Positions 1 to 5,373 of a DNA stretch of 9,831 nucleotides are shown here, piece after piece. Every line of letters starts with the position of its first letter. The first letter of the stretch is position 1. This DNA is from Akkermansia sp. (lineage in GTDB: Bacteria > Verrucomicrobiota > Verrucomicrobiia > Verrucomicrobiales > Akkermansiaceae): NCBI GenBank assembly GCA_017555465.1, contig JAFZGH010000180.1, positions 1 through 9,831 of the forward strand. The letters run 5' to 3'. A program made the position numbers and the translations under genes. Under the pieces are notes generated by a model. That model saw only the letters and a list, made by a program, of their open reading frames with translations, did not search any database and was not told where the DNA came from.

Positions 1-1131
1 GGCGCCGACCACGCCGCCGATGACAAAGCTCCAGAACAGCACAGAGAACATCACCGTGAGGTCATGCATCTTCACCCGGCTGCCCACAATGCGCGGCTGA
101 AGCACCCAGCCGTCAAACTGGCTCACGCAGCCGAAGATGGCACTCACGATGAGCACGTGGCTCACATCGTGCCAGGTGAACCAGGCAATCAACACCGCCG
201 GAATCCAGGTACCAATCATGCCCAGGTAGGGGATAATCCCCAGCAGCGCGGCGGCGGCAGCAATGGTGATGGCATACGGCAAGCCCATGATTTTCAACGC
301 GACAGCCAGAATCACGCCATCAATCACGCTCACGAGCATCTGCCCACGCACAAAAGAGATGATGTAGTTATTGATTTCCTGAAGAGTGGCCACCACTTCC
401 TCCCGGAAAGCGGAGCGGCGGATGGGCAGCACCGTGTGCCAGTTCTGCGCAATGCTGGTACTTTCCAGCAGGAAGTAGAAGAGGAATACAGGCACCATCA
501 CCGTGCCGACCAGAGCCATCGTAACACCGGAAAGCGCCCGGGAACCCGCCGTCAGCCACCGCATGAGCGTCTCTGTGAGGTAGGACGAATTGAAGCTGAG
601 AATCGCCTTCAACTTCCCTTCATAAGTTGTTTCCTGGGAAAGGTTCTCATAGTCTTCCACCGGCAATTCTGCCGCGCGCGCATCCTTGAGGGTCTTACTG
701 TAAAGCATATCCACCCCCTGCTGCAACAGGCGGTTTTCAGCCATCTGGGTCTTACCGCCCTCTACCACACTTTCCAGAATCTGCTCACGCTTGGAAACCA
801 GATCCCCCGTCTGCTGCACCAGCGGCGGCACAATCGTCCACCCCAGTGCCACCAAGGCAGCCCCCGCCAGCAGCATGACCGATACCACCGCCCACAGGCG
901 CTTCGTGATGCGGCGCTGAACCAGAGCCACACAAGGAGAAAGAAGATAGGCCAGGAATCCGGCAATCACCACCGGCAGCAGCACGGGCTCCAGCGCCACA
1001 AAAAGACTGCCCACGCCGAACAACAAGCCACAAACCAGCGCCACCACTACCAGCAGAGCCAGCCCGGTAAGCGCCGCCCAGCACACCTTGCGCTGGAACA
1101 AGGAAGGAACGTCTTTATCCTGGATTTTCAT
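1..1131 (-). CDS. AI-2E/PerM-family transporter (partial, C-terminus missing)
   Basis: My translation of the minus strand gives 377 residues from an ATG at 1131, open to the window edge. An N-terminal pair of hydrophobic segments (about residues 17-66) and another at about 80-102 precede a soluble middle region (about 105-190), then further membrane segments. The C-terminal part carries the family signature: LLGIIPYLGMIGTWIPAVL at about residues 290-308, then DGWVLQPRIVGSRVKMHDL and a Gly-rich last helix. Proteins of this family (Pfam AI-2E_transport) are inner-membrane permeases. Some export the AI-2 signal, others are Na+/H+ antiporters or of unknown substrate, so the substrate cannot be named here. 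Only a few tens of residues should be missing. The gene starts 18 bases after the preceding stop, has no visible Shine-Dalgarno, and is probably the last or a late gene of the lpxA transcript. Confidence 0.9.
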   Translation of the reverse strand, partial: MKIQDKDVPSLFQRKVCWAALTGLALLVVVALVCGLLFGVGSLFVALEPVLLPVVIAGFLAYLLSPCVALVQRRITKRLWAVVSVMLLAGAALVALGWTIVPPLVQQTGDLVSKREQILESVVEGGKTQMAENRLLQQGVDMLYSKTLKDARAAELPVEDYENLSQETTYEGKLKAILSFNSSYLTETLMRWLTAGSRALSGVTMALVGTVMVPVFLFYFLLESTSIAQNWHTVLPIRRSAFREEVVATLQEINNYIISFVRGQMLVSVIDGVILAVALKIMGLPYAITIAAAAALLGIIPYLGMIGTWIPAVLIAWFTWHDVSHVLIVSAIFGCVSQFDGWVLQPRIVGSRVKMHDLTVMFSVLFWSFVIGGVVGA

Positions 1132-1149
1132 AGAACCATCATACACTCA

Positions 1150-2079
1150 TCAAGTTTCAGCGTCAACGCCAAAACGACGGATTACCCTCACAATATACCA
1201 GCAGCAAACCACCAGAATGCCCGCGGCGGCGCACCCCCAGACACCATACACCCAGCCCCCGCAGCACAGGAAAGCAGCGGTATCCAGCGCCAGCATCGTC
1301 AAAACCGCCAATCCGGCATGGGCACCGGCTTTGCGCCACCGGACCAGCCGGAATACGCCCAGCACCAAAGCAGGAATCATCCAGGAAACCAGAAAAGCCA
1401 GTGCTGCCGACTCCCATGCTTCATCAGCCGCTACTTTATCTATGAGATGAAAAAAGAGAGCATCACCATAGATGGCACGAACCTGCTCAATGGCATCCCC
1501 GCGCTGCACACCGCGGACGACAAGCTGCCGGCCATTCTCTATCATGCGGCAACAGATTTCCGGACCGCCCGACAGCTCCAGTTGCAATTCCCGCTCATCC
1601 TCACTAGTATCCCGGCAGGCATCCAGCCACACTTCAGGCAAATTCAGCGAACTGAAGGGAATTTTCACAAAAGGAACACCATAGTCCAAGGCATTGGCAC
1701 TCAATTTCAGGCGGAACGCCCCCATGCGCACATGGGAAGCCACATCCACAGCCTTCCGCAACGGCAGCCCGGGATATTCCTTTTCCCTGTCCGGGGTATA
1801 GACATTCATCTCTACCCGCAGAGCCTGGCAGCGCAAGCCGAGAGCGCGCAATTCCAGGTACTCATCCGTATACGCGGGGGCCGCCAGCTGCACACGGCGA
1901 CCCTCGTTTGCAGGGTCAACTGCATCCGGCTCAATGACCAGATACGGTTCCTCATTCCGCTGCTCCAGCAACCCGACCGCACTCTGCCCACAAGCAACCA
2001 CCAGCAGCACAATCAGCGCCAGACACAGCGCCACCAGCGCACAACGCACCATCACCCCGGCTAGTCTGACAATAAGCAT
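1150..2079 (-). CDS. TMEM43-like membrane protein
   Basis: This 309-residue protein has one hydrophobic segment near the N-terminus (about 13-30), a soluble region of about 190 residues, and three hydrophobic segments at the C-terminus (about 226-247, 254-274, 278-299). This is the layout of the TMEM43/LUMA family (PF07787). Family-like stretches are NEGRRVQL near residue 58, an ALRVEMNVY segment near 86-94 matching the family's R-x-x-EMYQW region, VRMGAFRL at 117-124, and GDAIEQVRAIYGD at 194-206. The family is best known from the eukaryotic nuclear envelope; bacterial members have no established role. VVAC at 27-30 resembles a lipobox, so the N-terminus could be lipidated rather than a plain anchor. 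The start overlaps the upstream phosphatase by 19 bases and has the window's only well-placed GGAGG. Family assignment is from remembered motifs, not a search. Confidence 0.62.
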   Translation of the reverse strand: MLIVRLAGVMVRCALVALCLALIVLLVVACGQSAVGLLEQRNEEPYLVIEPDAVDPANEGRRVQLAAPAYTDEYLELRALGLRCQALRVEMNVYTPDREKEYPGLPLRKAVDVASHVRMGAFRLKLSANALDYGVPFVKIPFSSLNLPEVWLDACRDTSEDERELQLELSGGPEICCRMIENGRQLVVRGVQRGDAIEQVRAIYGDALFFHLIDKVAADEAWESAALAFLVSWMIPALVLGVFRLVRWRKAGAHAGLAVLTMLALDTAAFLCCGGWVYGVWGCAAAGILVVCCWYIVRVIRRFGVDAET

Positions 2080-2732
2080 CGGGCCAGTTCCTCCATGGTT
2101 TCACACACCGGGGCAGGCCACGCGCGCAGAGCCGCGGGGTCTGCCGCATAGCCCCAGCCCACCAGCACCAGGCCGGTGCCGGCATTTTCCGCACAGCGGG
2201 CATCGAACAAGGAATCACCCACCAGTGTGATTTCCGCAGGAGAAACGCCCCATTCCTCAGCAATGTGGTGCATGGAAGCCGGATTCGGCTTGCGGGGGAA
2301 AGCCGGGGTATACCCCAGCACTACATCGAAGGGCACAGAGGGGAACAGATGCCGCACCATGGGCTCTGTGACCTCGTGCGGTTTGTTGGAAAGCACCGCC
2401 AGGCGCGCCCCGGCAGCAGCCAGTTTTTCCAGCAGGGCAGCCATCCCCTCGTAAGCGCGGGTATACTCCTCCCCGCACCAGCAGTGCGGATACTCCCGCC
2501 GGAAAGCGGCATGCACGGTCTCCAGCTGCTCTGGCGGAGCCTCTGCCGATCCGGCATAGCCAATAGCCTGCGCGCAGAGATTCGCAGCCCCGCGGCCAAT
2601 CATGCTACGCACCGCCTCCTGCGGGTGGACCGGATACCCACAGGCAGATAAAGCACGGTTGATTCCCTCCGCTATTCCGGGCAGGGAATCAACCAGTGTA
2701 CCGTCCAGGTCAAAGACAAGGTATGGCTTCAT
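2061..2732 (-). CDS. gph: HAD-family phosphatase, phosphoglycolate phosphatase-like
   Basis: This 223-residue protein has all four HAD motifs. Motif I is DLDGTLVDS with nucleophile Asp8 and acid/base Asp10; motif II is LSN with Ser115; motif III is Lys148 followed by Pro149; motif IV is GDSLFDA with Asp173 and Asp177. The helical insert between motifs I and II (about residues 18-90) is a type C1 cap, as in Gph/PGP and related small-molecule phosphatases. Gph hydrolyses 2-phosphoglycolate, formed for instance from repair of oxidised DNA ends. Close relatives act on pyrophosphate (PpaX), sugar phosphates or other substrates, so the symbol is provisional. The length is normal for the family. Its ATG shares one base with the lpxA stop (TGATG) and no Shine-Dalgarno is seen, so translation is probably coupled to lpxA. 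Confidence 0.85.
   Translation of the reverse strand: MKPYLVFDLDGTLVDSLPGIAEGINRALSACGYPVHPQEAVRSMIGRGAANLCAQAIGYAGSAEAPPEQLETVHAAFRREYPHCWCGEEYTRAYEGMAALLEKLAAAGARLAVLSNKPHEVTEPMVRHLFPSVPFDVVLGYTPAFPRKPNPASMHHIAEEWGVSPAEITLVGDSLFDARCAENAGTGLVLVGWGYAADPAALRAWPAPVCETMEELARCLLSD
2090..2094 (-). promoter_or_regulatory. Shine-Dalgarno GGAGG for the TMEM43-like gene
   Basis: GGAGG on the minus strand lies 10 bases before the ATG at 2079, inside the 3' end of the phosphatase gene. It supports 2079 over the later in-frame ATG at 2052. It is the only start in this window with a well-spaced Shine-Dalgarno. Confidence 0.6.
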
Positions 2733-3523
2733 CAGCGGGCAAAACCGCGCTGGGAGGCGCGCAGGAAGTCCACAAGGTACTTGATGTGCGGATTGCTGCC
2801 GTACTTCTCATCCCCAAGCACCTCGGCAAACTTATCCTCCATCTTATCACCCTTGTTATCCTTGTAAAGGAAGAGCTTACGGTAGGCGAAACGCAACGCG
2901 CGTATATCCTCATCCGAGAACCCGCGGCGGGAAAGACCTACCTGGTTGATGGCGCGCAGATTCGCCGGAGAACCTTCGGCAATCATATACGGAGCGATGT
3001 CCTGAGTAGCCTTGGCCATGCCGCCCACCATGGCGTGGTCGCCCACACGCACAAACTGGTGCAGAGCCGCGCAGCCGGATACAATCACCCAGTTACCGAT
3101 TTCGCAATGGCCGGCAGCGGCGGCGTAACCGGAGAAGATGTTGTGGTCACCCACAATGCATTCATGCCCGCAGTGGGAATGAATCAGGAAGTTATTGTAC
3201 GAGCCAATCACCGTGCGCAGTTCCGGCGTGGTGGAGCGGTTGATATTGCAGTATTCGCGGAATACGTTACCTTCGCCCACTTCCAGAGTGGTCGGTTCAC
3301 CGGAGTACTTCAAATCCTGTGTCTTGGTACCAATGGTGCAGAAGGGGAAAAATTCGTTATTCTTGCCGAACTTGGAAGGACCACCAATCACCACATGACT
3401 ATGCAGCACGCAGCCGGAACCCAGCTGCACATGCGGCCCCACCACACAATACGGCCCAATCTTGACATCGTCTGCAATCTCACAGGTCGGGTCAACAATA
3501 GCTGTAGGATGAATATCTGCCAT
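2732..3523 (-). CDS. lpxA: UDP-N-acetylglucosamine O-acyltransferase
   Basis: LpxA transfers a 3-hydroxyacyl chain from acyl-ACP to the 3-OH of UDP-GlcNAc, the first step of lipid A synthesis, in the cytoplasm as a trimer. The protein is 263 residues (E. coli 262). Left-handed beta-helix hexapeptide repeats run from about residue 5 to 180 (HPTAIV, IGPYCVVGPHV, VGGMAKATQDIAPY), followed by a helical C-terminus containing LSRRGF. The catalytic His equivalent to E. coli His125 is His120 in HSHCGHEC, with His117 and His155 (HQF) also kept. DLKYSGEPT matches the UDP-GlcNAc-binding loop. Gly168 aligns with E. coli Gly173, which in that enzyme permits a C14 acyl chain, so a long chain is plausible. 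Longer in-frame starts exist (3532, 3565), but the family alignment and a -10 element covering the 3532 ATG favour 3523. It heads the minus-strand operon. Confidence 0.93.
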   Translation of the reverse strand: MADIHPTAIVDPTCEIADDVKIGPYCVVGPHVQLGSGCVLHSHVVIGGPSKFGKNNEFFPFCTIGTKTQDLKYSGEPTTLEVGEGNVFREYCNINRSTTPELRTVIGSYNNFLIHSHCGHECIVGDHNIFSGYAAAAGHCEIGNWVIVSGCAALHQFVRVGDHAMVGGMAKATQDIAPYMIAEGSPANLRAINQVGLSRRGFSDEDIRALRFAYRKLFLYKDNKGDKMEDKFAEVLGDEKYGSNPHIKYLVDFLRASQRGFAR

Positions 3524-3530
3524 ATCCTGC

Positions 3531-3559
3531 ATATTACACCCCGCCCCGCCCGGCTTCAA
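3531..3559 (-). promoter_or_regulatory. Sigma70-type promoter of lpxA, predicted leaderless
   Basis: On the minus strand, TTGAAG (3559-3554, 4/6 to consensus) is followed by a 17-base GC-only-like spacer and TAATAT (3536-3531, 4/6). Seven bases, GCAGGAT, separate the -10 from the ATG at 3523, so transcription would begin at or next to the A of the start codon. Hexamer matches are modest; the position relative to the start is the main support. Confidence 0.5.
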
Positions 3560-3612
3560 GCACAAAATCAGATTTTCCGCTGTTATCCCGGCAAAAAAGC
3601 ATTGTTCCGCAC

Positions 3613-3641
3613 TTGCCCCCGCCGGAATGGTGTGCTACAAT
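3613..3641 (+). promoter_or_regulatory. Sigma70-type promoter of map, near-leaderless
   Basis: TTGCCC (3613-3618, 4/6) is followed by exactly 17 bases and TACAAT (3636-3641, 5/6). Eleven bases separate the -10 from the map ATG at 3653, which leaves a 5' leader of only about 3-6 bases. No Shine-Dalgarno is present. It is divergent from the lpxA promoter, with 53 bases between the two -35 elements. Confidence 0.55.
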
Positions 3642-3654
3642 GCCCGCACACCAT
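3627..3654. repeat. 9+9 base inverted repeat across the map -10 and start codon (operator candidate)
   Basis: ATGGTGTGC (3627-3635) and GCACACCAT (3646-3654) are exact reverse complements separated by 10 bases. The gap contains the -10 hexamer TACAAT, and the right arm ends on the first two bases of the map start codon. If transcription begins near 3648, the left arm is not transcribed, so the repeat would work as a DNA operator and not as an RNA hairpin. No known repressor site is recognised. Confidence 0.45.
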
Positions 3655-4450
3655 GGCAGACCGCATTCCCGTACGCAATCCGAACGAAATCAGCAAGCTC
3701 CGCAAGGCCGGCGAGGTATCGGCCCGCATCCTCATGGAGCTGCAGGAAATCATCCGCCCCGGCATCACCACCAAGGACATTGACAACTACGCTGCCGAGC
3801 TCTTCAAGCGCGAGAAATGCGGCAATGCGTTCCTGGGCTACGGCGGTTACCCCGGTCAGCTCTGCATCTCGGTGAATGAGGAGATTGTACACGGCATCGG
3901 CGGCAGCCGCGTGCTGCACGATGGCGATATCGTGAGTCTGGATGCCGGCGCCATTGTGGACGGCTGGTACGGTGACAATGCCATGACCGTGGGCGTGGGC
4001 AGCAGCGTGAGCGTGGAAGCCCGCAAGCTGATGGCAGTGACAGAAGAAGCGCTTTTCCGCGGCATTGCCGCCGCCAAGCAGGGCAATTCCCTCATGGAGG
4101 TCTGCGGAGCGATTGAGGACTATGTGCGTCCTTTCGGGTTCGGCATTGTGCGCGATTACGTGGGTCACGGCGTGGGCCGCCACCTGCACGAGGAGCCGCA
4201 GATTCCGAACTACCGCCCGAATTACCCCCTGCCCCGCCTCAAGCGCGGCATGATTCTGGCCATCGAGCCCATGATTACCCTGGGTTCCTACCGCGTGCGC
4301 GTGCTGGGCGATGACTGGACCGCCGTGACCAGCGACGGCTCCTGGGCTGCCCACTTTGAGCACATGGTGGCCGTAGGCCCCTACGGCGGCGAAATCCTGA
4401 CCGAACGCCCCCGCATTGCCCTGCCGGAGCAGCTGGGCATCACCCTGTAA
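3653..4450 (+). CDS. map: Methionine aminopeptidase, type I
   Basis: This 265-residue protein (E. coli 264) has the pita-bread fold of type I methionine aminopeptidases. The enzyme removes the initiator Met from nascent proteins with a small second residue. The five metal ligands are all present: Asp97 (SLDAGA), Asp108 (GDNAMT), His172 (GHGVG), Glu205 (IEPM) and Glu236 (FEHM). The substrate-side His80 (VNEEIVHGI) and His179 are also kept. There is no N-terminal zinc-finger extension. The frame stays open far upstream, but the family N-terminus (ISKLRKAGEV near residue 13) and the promoter at 3613-3641 fix the start at 3653. Small differences from the usual consensus are AHFEHM in place of T-A-Q-FEHT and NAMTVGVG after the second Asp. 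A membrane protein gene follows after 15 bases. Confidence 0.95.
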   Translation: MADRIPVRNPNEISKLRKAGEVSARILMELQEIIRPGITTKDIDNYAAELFKREKCGNAFLGYGGYPGQLCISVNEEIVHGIGGSRVLHDGDIVSLDAGAIVDGWYGDNAMTVGVGSSVSVEARKLMAVTEEALFRGIAAAKQGNSLMEVCGAIEDYVRPFGFGIVRDYVGHGVGRHLHEEPQIPNYRPNYPLPRLKRGMILAIEPMITLGSYRVRVLGDDWTAVTSDGSWAAHFEHMVAVGPYGGEILTERPRIALPEQLGITL

Positions 4451-4465
4451 AAAAAGCACCTCGTC

Positions 4466-5299
4466 ATGCGCAACCGCCTGTTCCTGCTGGCACTGGTTGC
4501 CGCGCTGCTGCTGGTGCAGGCGGTACTGCGCACTGCCGCCATGGCCACACCCCTCAGCAGTGCCACACTCTGGGGAACCTACACCTTCTGGGAGTTACGC
4601 GGCGTGCTTCCACTGGGCGTCTTCATTGCAGGCGCCTTGCTGGTCACCACCGCAGCAGCAGCCCAATGCGCCCAAGCCGCACTGCTCATTGCCGGACGTT
4701 ACCAGCAGCTGACTAGAACTCTGGGCAGCATTGCCTCTACCGGGCTCTGGTGCGGCGCCCCCTGCCTGGCCAGCTGCTACAACGTCCTGCCGCATATCTT
4801 TGCATGGTTGTCCGGCTATTATGAAGCCGCCCCCTGGCAGACCGCCCAATACCTTGACTGGGTGCTGCACGGCAGCTGCATTGCCCTGATTCTATGCCGG
4901 GTGCTGAGCACCAGCCGGAAGCAAATCTGCGCCTGCATCATCCTGCCGCTATCACTGCTGTGCCTGCTGGCATGCGGGCAGATGTGGTTTAACGCCGCCA
5001 TGATACTGTTACCCCCCGGCATTCTGGGCGCCGCGGGCGGAGTCATGTTGATACAGAAACGCAAATCATCCGTTCTGCTCACAGCCACAGCCTTCGTGAC
5101 AAATGGTTTACTCTTTACCATGTTCGGAGATGCAGACTACCAGTCTCCCCCGGCATCTCCCATCGCCCTGGACCAGACCGTGTGGATAACCTACGCCTGC
5201 ACCCTGCTGCTTCTTGCACCTGCGCTGTACCTTAAAGCCACATCCCTTTGCCCTCCGGCTGAAAAAAATCATCAAAAATGCCGCGAGGTCGCAGAATGA
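4466..5299 (+). CDS. Polytopic membrane protein of unknown function
   Basis: I do not recognise this 277-residue protein. It is strongly hydrophobic with about seven or eight membrane segments, at roughly residues 4-25, 47-75, 85-112, 130-148, 154-171, 175-197, 203-220 and 238-258. The soluble tail is short and ends in charged residues. It is rich in Cys (GLWCGAPCLASC near 92-103 and ICACI near 153-157), Leu and Ala. I see no catalytic motif, nucleotide-binding loop or transporter signature. The ATG lies 15 bases after the map stop with no Shine-Dalgarno, so it is likely co-transcribed with map. An 8+8 base inverted repeat overlaps the stop codon. It could be a lineage-specific inner-membrane protein; calling it a transporter would be a guess. 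Confidence 0.75.
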   Translation: MRNRLFLLALVAALLLVQAVLRTAAMATPLSSATLWGTYTFWELRGVLPLGVFIAGALLVTTAAAAQCAQAALLIAGRYQQLTRTLGSIASTGLWCGAPCLASCYNVLPHIFAWLSGYYEAAPWQTAQYLDWVLHGSCIALILCRVLSTSRKQICACIILPLSLLCLLACGQMWFNAAMILLPPGILGAAGGVMLIQKRKSSVLLTATAFVTNGLLFTMFGDADYQSPPASPIALDQTVWITYACTLLLLAPALYLKATSLCPPAEKNHQKCREVAE

Positions 5300-5314
5300 A
5301 TGATTGCATTCTGC
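5291..5314 (+). repeat. Inverted repeat overlapping the stop of the membrane protein gene
   Basis: GCAGAATG (5291-5298) and CATTCTGC (5307-5314) form a perfect 8-base stem with an 8-base loop. The stop codon TGA (5297-5299) lies at the top of the left arm. No T-run follows, so it is not a standard intrinsic terminator. It could protect or pause the transcript, or bind a protein as DNA. Confidence 0.4.
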
Positions 5315-5373
5315 GCCAGAATATGTTAAAGGTAGGGGGTACGCAGTAAACCATTTCAACAACTCTGCTAACT

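Noticed and set aside
64..2064. 666-residue open frame on the plus strand
   Set aside because: It runs antisense across three well-supported minus-strand genes and their boundaries, is full of His, Gln, Arg and Pro with no family resemblance, and is explained by the codon bias of the real genes.
3524..3565. Longer LpxA starting at 3565 or 3532
   Set aside because: The extra residues match nothing at the LpxA N-terminus, and the 3532 ATG lies within the predicted -10 element.
2696..3652. N-terminal extension of Map by about 319 codons
   Set aside because: The frame is open but is antisense to lpxA. The family N-terminus and the promoter at 3613-3641 put the start at 3653.
3635..4459. 274-residue minus-strand frame opposite map
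   Set aside because: Low-complexity His/Ala-rich translation antisense to a clear methionine aminopeptidase gene.
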